Positions 8,435-17,288 of a stretch of DNA of 64,000 bases are shown here, one piece after another. Made by a program: the position numbers and the translations under genes. Origin of the DNA: Brevibacterium sp. CCUG 69071 (GTDB lineage Bacteria > Actinomycetota > Actinomycetes > Actinomycetales > Brevibacteriaceae). The stretch's first letter is position 1. Each line of letters opens with the position of its first letter. The stretch spans positions 24,384 through 88,383 of the forward strand of contig NZ_PGFV01000010.1 in assembly GCF_021023135.1 (NCBI RefSeq), written 5' to 3'. The notes beneath the pieces are model-generated. The model ran no database searches. It saw nothing but the letters and a program-made list of their open reading frames with translations, and was not told the origin of the DNA.

Positions 8435-9607
8435 ATGCGACCCCATCCCACACGGACCAGTTCGAACCAGTCCCGCACGGCTCAACCCCGTGCGGCCCAA
8501 ACCCGTTCCGCCCAGCCTCATTCCGCCCGATCCTATTCGCGGTTCGGCGGCCGTGAGGAACTAGGGCAGAACTTCCTCCGCTCACGCACCACCATCACCA
8601 CGATCGCGAACCTTGCCCGCGCCACCGAGGGCCCCATCCTCGAGATCGGTCCCGGCGCAGGAGCAGTGACCAAGGAGCTGCACCGGCTACGGCGGCCGCT
8701 CACGCTCGTGGAACTCGACGAAACGAGGCTCGATCATCTTGAACAATCATTCCCGCGGGCACGGATCAGGCACGAAGACGCCCTGAGCACCCGGTTCGAT
8801 CACCCGGTGATCGTCGGCAATCTGCCCTTCCACCTGACCACACCCATCCTGCGCAGGCTGCTCCGCACCGGCAGATGGCGCCACGCAATCCTGCTCACCC
8901 AATGGGAAGTCGCCCGCAAACGTGCCGGAATCGGCGGATCGACCATGCTGACCGCCCAATGGTCTCCCTGGTTCGACTTCCGCCTCATCGAACGCGTACC
9001 GGCCCACGCGTTCACCCCGAAACCCAGCGTCGACGGTGGGATCCTCACCATCGATCGCTGTTCACCGGGGCTGATCCCGCATCGGCTCCGGTCGGATTAT
9101 CAGCAGTTCGTCCACTCGGTCTTCACCGGCCGTGGGCGAGGGATGAAAGGAATCCTGTCGACGATGAGCATCACCGACAAGCAGCACCTGCACACGACCA
9201 TGGACCGCAACGACGTCAGAGGAGACACCTTGCCCCGCGACCTCACACCCCAGCAGTGGACCGGACTGTACACCGAGCTCACCAGCGACAACACCACATC
9301 GAAGAAGGGAACGACCATGCGAAACAGTAAGAATCAGAAGAGCGACACCCCCAAGAAGAACCCCGCCAAGACGGCCGGGGTCTTCCCCGCCACCGACGTT
9401 CCCGAGAAGCCGGTGATCACCGGCGAACTGCCGATCATCGGCGCCGAGGAATCGGTGGAGAAGCTCACGGCCCCGATCCCCGGCCTCGACGCCAAGGCGA
9501 AGGGCCGTGACAAGGGCAACCTCCAAGCCGAACGCGGCTTCATGCCCCAGCATCAGAAGCCGCAGCAGCCCCAGCCGAGGTGGAATCTGCCCAGACGACA
9601 AGGCTGA
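8435..9607 (+). CDS. erm: 23S rRNA (adenine-N6) methyltransferase, ErmX-like, with C-terminal tail
   Basis: Erm-family enzyme that methylates A2058 of 23S rRNA using SAM, giving macrolide-lincosamide-streptogramin B resistance. Visible motifs are EELGQNFL (41-48), the SAM-binding EIGPGAG (70-76) and the catalytic NLPFHL (129-134). The core closely resembles ErmX. At 390 residues it is about 100 longer than ErmX (about 284): a Gln/Arg/Ser-rich N-terminus of about 33 residues, and a tail from about residue 290 rich in Lys, Pro and Gln. An in-frame ATG at 9317 is preceded by GAAGAAGGGA, so the last 96 residues could also be made separately. I chose the ATG at 8435 for its ribosome site TGGAG. 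Confidence 0.9.
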   Translation: MRPHPTRTSSNQSRTAQPRAAQTRSAQPHSARSYSRFGGREELGQNFLRSRTTITTIANLARATEGPILEIGPGAGAVTKELHRLRRPLTLVELDETRLDHLEQSFPRARIRHEDALSTRFDHPVIVGNLPFHLTTPILRRLLRTGRWRHAILLTQWEVARKRAGIGGSTMLTAQWSPWFDFRLIERVPAHAFTPKPSVDGGILTIDRCSPGLIPHRLRSDYQQFVHSVFTGRGRGMKGILSTMSITDKQHLHTTMDRNDVRGDTLPRDLTPQQWTGLYTELTSDNTTSKKGTTMRNSKNQKSDTPKKNPAKTAGVFPATDVPEKPVITGELPIIGAEESVEKLTAPIPGLDAKAKGRDKGNLQAERGFMPQHQKPQQPQPRWNLPRRQG

Positions 9608-9639
9608 GCCGACTGCACCCGTGGGCTGCACCCCCGCAA

Positions 9640-9676
9640 GGACACGTGGGCACTGCTACATCGTGCCCACGTGTCC
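9640..9676 (+). terminator. Strong hairpin after erm
   Basis: GGACACGTGGGCAC and its exact complement form a 14-bp perfect stem around a 9-base loop, 32 bases after the erm stop. No T-run follows. It begins the 319-base gap before the phosphate permease. Confidence 0.7.
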
Positions 9677-9824
9677 ATCATCACAGCCCGATCCTCGGTG
9701 CCTGAGCGCAGCAGACACCACCCCGGCCAGCCTCGCCGCATACCAGCTGACCTGGAATTTCACGTAAACCGCCAGCGAACTGCAGCAAATGTGCATCCAG
9801 ATTTCCTTGCCGCCAGAACATTAA

Positions 9825-9855
9825 TTCACCCGCCGTTCACCTTGCTCGTAACCTT
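9825..9855 (+). promoter_or_regulatory. Pho-box-like repeats upstream of pit
   Basis: TTCACC occurs at 9825 and 9836, an 11-base period, followed by a diverged GTAACC at 9848. PhoP boxes of actinobacteria are 11-base direct repeats of the GTTCACC type. The location about 75-100 bases before a phosphate transporter gene supports the reading; binding is inferred. Confidence 0.4.
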
Positions 9856-9926
9856 CAGGTCATTCGGCCTGAGAACCATGGAAGGAGACCGAGACCTCGC
9901 TCCACGTCCCCAGCAAGGAGATCTGA

Positions 9927-11429
9927 ATGACCCAGGTTCTGGCCCCGGAAAGGTTCTCTCCGGCGCGCGCCGTCGGCCGCAGCAATGATCGTCTCTGGCA
10001 CCTCGCGTTCGGCGTCCTGCTCGCCATCACCCTCATCGCCTTCACCCTGTGGTCCTTCGACTTCGTCGGTCGAGATGCGCCGCGCATGGTACTGATCACG
10101 ACGATCCTCTTCGGTGCGTTCATGGCGTTCAACATCGGCGGCAACGATGTGGCGAACTCCTTCGGCACCTCGGTGGGCGCGGGCACACTGACGATGAAGC
10201 AGGCGCTTCTCGTCGCAGCTGTTTTCGAGGTCAGCGGCGCCCTGCTCGCCGGAGGCGAGGTCACCGACACTGTCAAGAGCGGCATCGTCGACCTCGGCGC
10301 TGTCGCACTCAACCCGATGGATTTCGCCTTCATCATGATGGCCGCTCTCCTCGGCGCCGCAGTCTGGCTGCTGCTGGCGACCCGGATGGGCTGGCCCGTT
10401 TCGACCACGCACTCGATCATCGGCGGAATCATCGGAGCTTCCCTGACCATCGGCTTTGTCACCGGCACCGGCTCAATGGCCATGGTTCAATGGTCCGAGG
10501 TCGGCCAGATTGCGATCTCCTGGGTCCTCTCCCCCGTGCTCGGCGGCCTCGTCGCCTTCCTCATCTACGGAGCGATCAAGAAGTACGTACTCGGCAGCGC
10601 TCTGTCCCACACGCTCAAGCCGCACATGCTGGTGACGACCCCGAGCACCGGCCACGCCACCGACCCTGATTCCGGGGCCGATGACCGGACCACGCGCCCG
10701 AGCGGAACCGACATCGGAACGCACTCGGCACTGCAGCGCTGGGTTCCACTCATCGCCGCCGCCGGGGCCGTGATCATCACCGCGATGCTCCTGTTCAAGG
10801 GTCTGAAGAACCTCGACATGGGCGTGAGCACCTTCGGCGGCGTCCTCGTCATGGCGATGATCGGCATAGCAGTGTGGATGGCTGTCTTCGTGTTCGCCAA
10901 GACCCTGCGCAAGCAGACTGTGCCCAGGGCGACCTACATCTTGTTCTCCTGGATGCAAGTATTCACGGCCTCGGTCTTCGCCTTCAGCCACGGATCCAAT
11001 GACATCGCCAACGCGATCGGACCCTTCGCAGCGGTCCTCGACGTGCTCCGGACCGACAGCATCAGCGCCGAGGCGACCGTCCCGTTCGCGGCAATGCTCA
11101 CGTGTGGAATCGCACTCATCGCTGGACTGTGGTTCATCGGCCGCAAGGTCATCTCCACCGTCGGGACAAAACTCACGGAGATCCACCCGGCTTCCGGATT
11201 CGCCGCCGAGCTCGCTGCCGCGGCCGTTGTCATGGCGGCCTCGATCAGTGGACTTCCCGTTTCGTCGACACATATCCTCATCGGTGCGATCATCGGCGTC
11301 GGACTCGTCAATCGCTCGGCGAACTGGCAGCTGATGAAGCCGATCGCCATGGCCTGGGTGATCACCCTGCCCGCCGCTGCGACCATCGGTGCCGCAGGTG
11401 TCCTCTGCCTCCGCGCACTGCTCGGCTGA
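9927..11429 (+). CDS. PiT-family inorganic phosphate transporter
   Basis: A 500-residue membrane carrier that takes up metal-phosphate with protons. The two inverted family signatures are visible: [19 protein letters not shown] near residue 70 and [19 protein letters not shown] near 355. Around ten membrane segments are split by a hydrophilic loop at about 230-270 containing a Ser/Thr/Asp-rich stretch. AAGGAG lies 7 bases before the ATG. Likely phosphate-regulated, given the repeats upstream. It converges with mntR. Confidence 0.92.
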   Translation: MTQVLAPERFSPARAVGRSNDRLWHLAFGVLLAITLIAFTLWSFDFVGRDAPRMVLITTILFGAFMAFNIGGNDVANSFGTSVGAGTLTMKQALLVAAVFEVSGALLAGGEVTDTVKSGIVDLGAVALNPMDFAFIMMAALLGAAVWLLLATRMGWPVSTTHSIIGGIIGASLTIGFVTGTGSMAMVQWSEVGQIAISWVLSPVLGGLVAFLIYGAIKKYVLGSALSHTLKPHMLVTTPSTGHATDPDSGADDRTTRPSGTDIGTHSALQRWVPLIAAAGAVIITAMLLFKGLKNLDMGVSTFGGVLVMAMIGIAVWMAVFVFAKTLRKQTVPRATYILFSWMQVFTASVFAFSHGSNDIANAIGPFAAVLDVLRTDSISAEATVPFAAMLTCGIALIAGLWFIGRKVISTVGTKLTEIHPASGFAAELAAAAVVMAASISGLPVSSTHILIGAIIGVGLVNRSANWQLMKPIAMAWVITLPAAATIGAAGVLCLRALLG

Positions 11430-11498
11430 CGCGCGCTCAATCGGCGTCGAACGACTCACCCAGAACTGCGGAAGCGTCGCCCCTTCCGTCCCCGGTGC

Positions 11499-12173
11499 TC
11501 AGAGGCCAGGCGTCCGCCGTCGCAGGTAGACCGCCGTGGCGAACTCTCGCCTCACCGAGTGCATCCGACCGTCGACGACCACCGTCACAGCGGAATCCTC
11601 TCCATCGCTGACCTCCACGCGCGAACCTGGCACAATATTCGCCTCGGCGAGGTGAGGGAGCACCTCGGGATCGGCGTCGGAGACACGTAGGACATCGTAG
11701 GATCCCGGTGCCGCCTCGGCGAGCAGCAACGACGCATCATGGGACTCGACTCGCCCGTCGGGCCCCGGGATCGGGTCACCGTGCGGGTCGACAGCGGGTC
11801 GCCCGAGGAAGTCATCGATGCGGTCGATGAGCCGGTCGGAGACGGCGTGTTCGAGGGACTCGGCCTCACCGTGGACTTCGTCCCAGCCGTAGCCGAGCGA
11901 CTCGACGAGGAAGGTCTCGATCAGCCGATGCCGACGGACCATCGACAGAGCGAGAATCTCCCCTTCGGAGGTGAGAACTGGAGGCTTGTAGGGGACCCGA
12001 GCGACGAGTCCGAGTTCGTCGAGGCGCTTGAGGACCTCGGTGACATTGGCCTTCGTGGTCCCGAAGCGGTTCGCCAGCTCGGTCGCGGTCATCGGCGTCC
12101 CGCCCCATTCCTGGGCTGACCAGATCACTTTGAGATAGTCCTGGCTGACCTCGGACACTTCGCCTGCACGCAT
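11499..12173 (-). CDS. mntR: Manganese-responsive DtxR-family repressor (MntR-type)
   Basis: A 224-residue regulator: winged helix (about 10-70), dimerisation domain (about 75-145) and C-terminal SH3/FeoA-like domain. The residues that separate MntR from iron-sensing DtxR/IdeR are of MntR type: D12 stands where DtxR has M10 (Bacillus D8), and E105 in VHGEAESLEH stands where DtxR has C102 (Bacillus E99). The other ligands H82, E86, E108 and H109 are present. It should repress manganese uptake, most simply the mntH gene about 2.3 kb away. The start was chosen at the ATG of MRAGEVSEV; AATACT lies 6 bases before it, so the mRNA is probably leaderless. Confidence 0.85.
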   Translation of the reverse strand: MRAGEVSEVSQDYLKVIWSAQEWGGTPMTATELANRFGTTKANVTEVLKRLDELGLVARVPYKPPVLTSEGEILALSMVRRHRLIETFLVESLGYGWDEVHGEAESLEHAVSDRLIDRIDDFLGRPAVDPHGDPIPGPDGRVESHDASLLLAEAAPGSYDVLRVSDADPEVLPHLAEANIVPGSRVEVSDGEDSAVTVVVDGRMHSVRREFATAVYLRRRTPGL

Positions 12174-12269
12174 GAGTTCAGTATTCCATGGACGATCAGA
12201 CACAGATGTTGCCAAACGATTACCTGGCATCCGATGCGTCACCGAGGCGACCCTGCCAGAATCACAGAC

Positions 12270-12812
12270 ATGACCTCCCACCCCCTTCCATCCGATTCGG
12301 ATCCCCCGACCGGCGAATCCGACTTCGGTCGACCGGCGACGGCATGGCCTGAGAAGCTCGGCAGTGCCTTGCTCGACTTCGTTCGGTCGACTCTGCTCAC
12401 GTTCCGCCGCAATGCGGAAACACGTCAGATAGGGGCCCGAGGACCAGCGCCGCGCCGACCGACAGGCCTTTGGGCCGGGCTCCGGCCGTCGGCCTCGACC
12501 AACCTGTTCCAGCCACGCGAGATCGAGTACGCGCGACTGCAGAGCCTGCCTCCTTCCGACTCAGACCTGCTCATCCTCACCGATCTGCGGATCATGCGCG
12601 TGCGCACCGATGCCGAGGGTGCCGTCGTTCAGCTCTCTCAAGCCGCTCTGCGGCAGGTCGTGATCGCTCGTGCAGAGGACAATCACGGTCATGCGTGTGT
12701 AGGCATCGAATTCCACGTCGGTTCGTCGATGCGTCTCGAGAGGACGACTCCGGCCGAGGCGCGACGTTTCATCACCGCCGTCACCGAGGTGGTCGACCGG
12801 CTGCGAACCTGA
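12270..12812 (+). CDS. Hypothetical protein with possible PH-like fold
   Basis: A 180-residue soluble protein I do not recognise. The first 75 residues are Pro/Ser/Arg-rich and probably disordered. From about 85 alternating strands appear (LLILTDLRIMRVRTD, then VVQLSQAALRQVVIAR), ending in a helix, as in bacterial PH-like domains; this is weak evidence. CAGAAT lies 7 bases before the ATG and no ribosome site is seen. It starts 96 bases from the divergent mntR. Confidence 0.65.
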   Translation: MTSHPLPSDSDPPTGESDFGRPATAWPEKLGSALLDFVRSTLLTFRRNAETRQIGARGPAPRRPTGLWAGLRPSASTNLFQPREIEYARLQSLPPSDSDLLILTDLRIMRVRTDAEGAVVQLSQAALRQVVIARAEDNHGHACVGIEFHVGSSMRLERTTPAEARRFITAVTEVVDRLRT

Positions 12813-12940
12813 CCACGGTACCCGGCCCGGTGGGATGAGGTGATGGTCCGCCGTCAGCGACGATCGCTTCCGTCTGATTGCGCCATGGTCGCCGGTCCGC
12901 CATAGTCGAAGCAGGGTCCCACCGCACAGGGAGGTCGACC

Positions 12941-14527
12941 ATGGACTTCGATACGATCACCCAGCTGTTGAGCGCCGGCGACTACACGATCGCCCGTGAG
13001 GTGCTCCAACGCGGCTTCGGCCTGCTCTTCCTCATCGCCTTTCTCTCCGCGTTCAACCAATTCCCGGCCCTCCTCGGCGAGCGCGGCCTGACCCCGGCCC
13101 CGAGTTTCATTGCCCGCACCACCGCCGCCCAGGCACCGAGCCTCTTCCGCTGGGCACGGTTTGCCTACACCGACCGCAGGCTGCGCCTCGTCTGCGTCCT
13201 CGGCATGATCCTCGCCGCCGCCGTCGTCATCGGACTCCCACAGCTGGGCCCGGTGTGGACACCGGTTCCCGTGTTCCTGGCAATGTGGGGCCTCTATCTT
13301 TCGATCTCGTCGATCGGGCAGCGCTTCTACGGCTTCGGCTGGGAGTCACTGCTCCTCGAGGCCGGATTCCTCGTCGGCTTCCTCGGCTCCCACGAGGCGG
13401 CTCCCCCGCTGCTGATGATCCTCCTCCTGCGGTGGTTCGTCGTCCGTGTCGAGTTCGGGGCGGGCATGATCAAAATGCGCGGGGACTCCTCCTGGCGCGA
13501 TCTCACCGCCATGGACTACCACCACCAGACTCAGCCGATGCCGGGCCCGCTCAGCCGCCTGGCCCACCTCATGCCCTGGTGGTGGCACCGCGGCGAGACC
13601 CTGGGCAGCCACATCGTCCAGCTCGCGGCCCCCTGGCTGCTCTTCCTCCCGCAGCCCATCGCCTCCTTCGCTGCGGTCGCGATCATCATCACCCAACTCG
13701 CGCTCGTCGTTTCGGGCAACTATGCCTGGCTGAACTGGGCGACGATCATCCTCGCCGTCTCCGGGATGAGTGATTCCTTCTTCCGGTGGATCAGCGGCGG
13801 GCCGTTCCCCGAGTGGGGCTGGCAATCGATTATCGACCGACCCACAGGCGCCGATGCGGGAACCGGGTCATCCGGCACCGAGGTCGCCGCGGGCTCCGGC
13901 GGAGACCTGAGCGCCGCGGCGGGCGCGTCGCCGCTGTGGTGGCCCATCCTCGTCGCCGTGTTCGTCGTCTGGCAGTGCTGGCTGAACATCCCGGCCCTGC
14001 GCAACCTCTTCTCCTCCCACCAGCTGATGAACGCGAGCTTCAACCGGTGGGGTCTCGGCAATGCCTACGGTGCCTTCGGGTCGATGACCGAGACCCGCGA
14101 GGAGATCATCATCGAAGGCACCCTCGACCCCGAGGGTGCGGCCGGCTGGAAGGAGTACGAGTTCAAAGGCAAACCGGGCGATGTCACCCGCCGCGGACCG
14201 ATTGTCGCGCCCTACCATCTGCGGCTGGATTGGCTGATGTGGTTCGCCGCGCTCGGCGACTGTCGACAGGCCTGGTTCTCCCGCCTGCTCGAGAAGATCG
14301 GCTCCGGCGATCCGCAGATCCGCCGACTCATGGGCCGCGACCCCTTCGCCGGTCGGGCCCCAGCGCTCATCCGCGTCCGGGTCTTCACCTACCGCTACGC
14401 CACCGCCGACGAACGCCGCGAAGCCGCTGCCGCCGGTCGGCCCCGCCCGTGGTGGGTGCGATCGGACCCGCGGACGCTGCTGCCACCGACGTCCGCTACT
14501 CGACGCCGAGGGCCAGGAGCACGATGA
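12941..14527 (+). CDS. Lipase maturation factor (LMF) family membrane protein
   Basis: A 528-residue membrane protein resembling vertebrate LMF1/LMF2, which help lipases fold in the ER. Family features include YGFGWESLLLEAGFL, a membrane-embedded RGDSSWRDLTAMDYHHQTQPMP motif region and a C-terminal domain with RRGPIVAPYHLRLDWLMWF. Bacterial homologues have no settled role. GGGAGG lies before the ATG. A Gly/Ala/Ser-rich insert lies at about 305-330. Its 3' end overlaps the convergent mntH gene by 32 bases. A secretory lipase is encoded elsewhere in the window, but no direct link is visible. Confidence 0.85.
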   Translation: MDFDTITQLLSAGDYTIAREVLQRGFGLLFLIAFLSAFNQFPALLGERGLTPAPSFIARTTAAQAPSLFRWARFAYTDRRLRLVCVLGMILAAAVVIGLPQLGPVWTPVPVFLAMWGLYLSISSIGQRFYGFGWESLLLEAGFLVGFLGSHEAAPPLLMILLLRWFVVRVEFGAGMIKMRGDSSWRDLTAMDYHHQTQPMPGPLSRLAHLMPWWWHRGETLGSHIVQLAAPWLLFLPQPIASFAAVAIIITQLALVVSGNYAWLNWATIILAVSGMSDSFFRWISGGPFPEWGWQSIIDRPTGADAGTGSSGTEVAAGSGGDLSAAAGASPLWWPILVAVFVVWQCWLNIPALRNLFSSHQLMNASFNRWGLGNAYGAFGSMTETREEIIIEGTLDPEGAAGWKEYEFKGKPGDVTRRGPIVAPYHLRLDWLMWFAALGDCRQAWFSRLLEKIGSGDPQIRRLMGRDPFAGRAPALIRVRVFTYRYATADERREAAAAGRPRPWWVRSDPRTLLPPTSATRRRGPGAR

Positions 14528-15782
14528 GGACGACGTTGAGGGCGATGATGAGCGCCGAGGCGGCCACCGCGGCAACCGTGATCCACCGGCCGTTCGCGTA
14601 CTGACCCATCACCGCGCGGCTGGTGGTGAGCTTGACCAGGGGGATCATCGCGAACGGGATGCCGAGGCTGAGCACGACCTGGCTGAGCACGAGCGACCAC
14701 GTGGGGTCGGCGCCGATGCCGAGCACGATGAGCGCGGGGATCATCGTCACCGCCCGCTGCCACACGATCGGGATGTTCACCCGCAGCAGTCCCTGCATAA
14801 TCGAGGCCCCGGCGTAGGAGCCGACCGCGCTCGAGGCCAGGCCCGAGGCGAGGAGTCCGATGCCGAAGAAGAGACCGACGACCTCGCCGAGGTTGGCCGT
14901 GACCACCGCATGAGCGCCCTCGATCGTGTCGGTGCCATCCTGACCGCGCAGCGAGGCGGCGGCGAGCAGCAGCATCGCGATGTTGACCGACCCGGCGATG
15001 ACGAGGGAGAGCACGACGTCCCAGCGGCTGGCCCGCAGCAGCTGCGGGATCGAGGCCCGCGGCGACCTGCCGTGGCGGTCGACGGACAGCGCCGAGTGCA
15101 GGTAGATGGCGTGGGGCATGACAGTGGCGCCGAGCATGCTCGCGGCGAGCACGACCGAGTTCGTGCCTTCGAGCCTCGGCACGATTCCACCCGCGGCTTG
15201 CCCCCAATTCACATCCCCGACGAACAGGCCTGCTAGAAATCCAATGGCGATGATCGCCAGCAGGGCGATGATGACGGTCTCGAAGGGACGCTGACCGCGT
15301 GTGGACTGGATCGAGAGCAGGAACAGGGAGACGACTCCGACGATGACGCCGCCGAGGAGCAGCGGCAGGTCGAAGAGGATCTTCAGGGCGATGGCTCCGC
15401 CGATGACCTCGGCGAGGTCGGTGGCGATGGCGACGATCTCGGCCTGCCCCCAGTACGCCAGGCGCGACCGCCGGCTCAGCCGTTTGCCGAGGATGCCGGG
15501 CAGGGACTGGCCGGAGACGAGGCCGAGCTTCGAGGACAGGTATTGGACGAGCACCGCGATGAGGTTCGCGGCCACGAGCACCCACACCAGCAGGTATCCG
15601 TATTCGGCTCCCGCCGTGAGGTTGGCCGCGACATTGCCCGGGTCGACATAGGCGATGGCGGCGACGAAGGCGGGGCCGAGCAGCGCGATCGTCGGGATCT
15701 TCCGCTTGGCAGGTTTGTCGCTCGGCTGCGCCGAGGTGGCACCGAGGCCGGATGGAGCTGCTGCGGAAGGTTTGCGCGTCAT
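14496..15782 (-). CDS. mntH: NRAMP manganese/divalent metal transporter
   Basis: Proton-coupled Mn(II) importer of 428 residues with 11 predicted membrane segments. The metal site motifs are canonical: DPGN at 47-50 and MPHAIYLHSAL in segment 6. Two Met starts are possible. I chose the ATG at 15782 because a promoter (TTGCCC, 17 bases, TACCTT) ends exactly 6 bases before it, giving a leaderless transcript; an upstream ATG at 15797 would lie inside the operator. Regulation by the MntR encoded nearby is likely. Confidence 0.93.
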   Translation of the reverse strand: MTRKPSAAAPSGLGATSAQPSDKPAKRKIPTIALLGPAFVAAIAYVDPGNVAANLTAGAEYGYLLVWVLVAANLIAVLVQYLSSKLGLVSGQSLPGILGKRLSRRSRLAYWGQAEIVAIATDLAEVIGGAIALKILFDLPLLLGGVIVGVVSLFLLSIQSTRGQRPFETVIIALLAIIAIGFLAGLFVGDVNWGQAAGGIVPRLEGTNSVVLAASMLGATVMPHAIYLHSALSVDRHGRSPRASIPQLLRASRWDVVLSLVIAGSVNIAMLLLAAASLRGQDGTDTIEGAHAVVTANLGEVVGLFFGIGLLASGLASSAVGSYAGASIMQGLLRVNIPIVWQRAVTMIPALIVLGIGADPTWSLVLSQVVLSLGIPFAMIPLVKLTTSRAVMGQYANGRWITVAAVAASALIIALNVVLIVLLALGVE

Positions 15783-15784
15783 AG

Positions 15785-15802
15785 AGTTAAGGTACATTAA
15801 CT
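15785..15802 (-). promoter_or_regulatory. MntR-type operator overlapping the mntH promoter
   Basis: AGTTAAGGTACATTAACT reads as an 18-base palindrome with one asymmetric base pair (two positions). It covers the -10 element TACCTT (15794-15789); the -35 TTGCCC lies at 15817-15812. Binding here would block polymerase. The assignment to MntR rests on position and symmetry. Confidence 0.65.
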
Positions 15803-15981
15803 TTCTTCGGCGGGCAAAACTTCTCGGACTCTCGCGCGGCGGGGATCGACCGCTCCTCCGCTCGCCCGTGCCGACTCGCTTCCACTGCCCGCACTCTGCT
15901 CCACTGCCCGCAGTCCACTGCACCGCGCGCACTCTGCGCATACCCCTGGTAACTGAACACGGAAAGGCATACGATTCGATC

Positions 15982-16716
15982 ATGGTCAGTGAACATGTTC
16001 AGTCACGGTCGTCGCGACGGCTGCGCACCGAGGAGAAGATCATCTCCGCGGCCGCTGCGCTCTTCCTCGAGCACGGATACCGGGCGACGACCGTGCGATC
16101 CATCGCCCAGTCCGCCGAGGTGTCGGTCGGTCGGGTGATGTCCGCCGGTGACAAGGACGTCCTCCTCGTTCGCTGCTTCGACCGCTGGATCGGTCAGCTC
16201 CAATCCGGGACCTACGTTTCCCCGGCTCCAACGAAACCGCGGTCGAGCGCCGAGGCAGGGGCGGGCGCCGAGGCAGGGGCCACCTCGACGAGGACGGCCC
16301 CCGACGGGACCGGCTCAGGCGGAACTGGCTCGGCTAGGACCACCTCGGCGAGCCCGCGCTCCGGCGAACGGCCGTCCGCGGTGCAGTCCCACCTGCTCGG
16401 CATCTTCTTGCCGTTCCTCGAATTCTTCGCCTCCCATGAGGACCTCTCGCGTGACTATGCCGCGGCACTGATGCGGGTGCGCGGGAAGCCGGAGGTCTTC
16501 GACAGCCTCGCCCTCGACCTGCAGGAGCAACTCGTGTCGAGCCTGACCTCGATCGGCATCGGCGAGGACTACGCCCGGGCGAGCGCCTCGGCGCTCTACG
16601 ACTCATACCTCGGGATCCTCTTCCGGTGGGCGGCGAGCACCATGTCCCTGGACGAGGCGATCGATGCGCTGCTCGGCATCATCGCCTTCCACACTCGCTT
16701 CGGAGGCCCCCGATGA
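15982..16716 (+). CDS. TetR-family transcriptional regulator
   Basis: A 244-residue regulator with the TetR helix-turn-helix at about 15-60 (IISAAAALFLEHGYRATTVRSIAQSAEVSVG). The ligand domain is interrupted at about 80-130 by a Gly/Ala/Thr-rich, low-complexity insert that is unusual for the family. Start ATG was chosen by family alignment. A perfect palindrome TGAACATGTTCA at 15990-16001 lies just inside the coding region and could be an autoregulatory site. Its stop overlaps the DoxX-like start (ATGA), so it probably controls that gene. Confidence 0.85.
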   Translation: MVSEHVQSRSSRRLRTEEKIISAAAALFLEHGYRATTVRSIAQSAEVSVGRVMSAGDKDVLLVRCFDRWIGQLQSGTYVSPAPTKPRSSAEAGAGAEAGATSTRTAPDGTGSGGTGSARTTSASPRSGERPSAVQSHLLGIFLPFLEFFASHEDLSRDYAAALMRVRGKPEVFDSLALDLQEQLVSSLTSIGIGEDYARASASALYDSYLGILFRWAASTMSLDEAIDALLGIIAFHTRFGGPR

Positions 16717-17120
16717 CACTGCTGTCCGAGTCGCTGCCGCTGGGGTCGATGCCGTTGGGGTCGACGCTTCTGCCGGATCCCGTCTGGCCGGTCATCGTCA
16801 TGGCCATCATCGTCTTCGGCGACGGCCTGATGACCTTCCGGCCACCCAGAGCCATCGCCGCGTGCCTCGACGGGGTCGGTCTGCCCCGCGACTGGTGGTG
16901 GGTGCTCGCAGTGGTGAAGTTCCTGGCCGCGGCCGGGCTGATCGTCGGGATCTGGGTGCCGGGAGTCGGACTCTCGGCGGTGGTCGGGCTCATCGTCTAC
17001 TTCCTCACTGCGGCGATAGCGCATGTGCGGGCTCGCTACATCGGCCGAGATCTGTGGATCAACTGCCTCGGGCTGCTCGCGCTCAACGTGCTCATCTTCA
17101 TCTTCTGCTTCCTCCTCTGA
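16713..17120 (+). CDS. DoxX-like family membrane protein
   Basis: A 135-residue protein with four predicted membrane segments (about 22-42, 62-85, 88-108 and 115-134), matching DoxX-like proteins. Such proteins have been linked to redox or thiol stress, but the function here is open. Its start overlaps the TetR stop, so the two form an operon. Confidence 0.75.
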   Translation: MTLLSESLPLGSMPLGSTLLPDPVWPVIVMAIIVFGDGLMTFRPPRAIAACLDGVGLPRDWWWVLAVVKFLAAAGLIVGIWVPGVGLSAVVGLIVYFLTAAIAHVRARYIGRDLWINCLGLLALNVLIFIFCFLL

Positions 17121-17288
17121 GGGCGCGAACCGGTTCGTCCGTCACGTGTACCGGGCGAATCTGCGATTCCTCCTTCATTCGGCGGCGCGCCTGGGTTAGG
17201 CTCGAAGCACCGGTCAGGCCGCTGCCTCAGTGGACACGTCCGCAGGCATCGTCTCCGCGGCCGCCGCGCCAGACGGAGGAGAGTGCTC

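Noticed and set aside
15990..16001. TGAACATGTTCA as a TetR operator
   Set aside because: Perfect 12-base palindrome, but it lies inside the coding start with only half-sites nearby; kept as a note in the TetR entry rather than as a separate call.
17126..17137. CGAACCGGTTCG palindrome after the DoxX-like gene
   Set aside because: Short, made of common words in GC-rich DNA, and neither hairpin nor promoter context supports a role.
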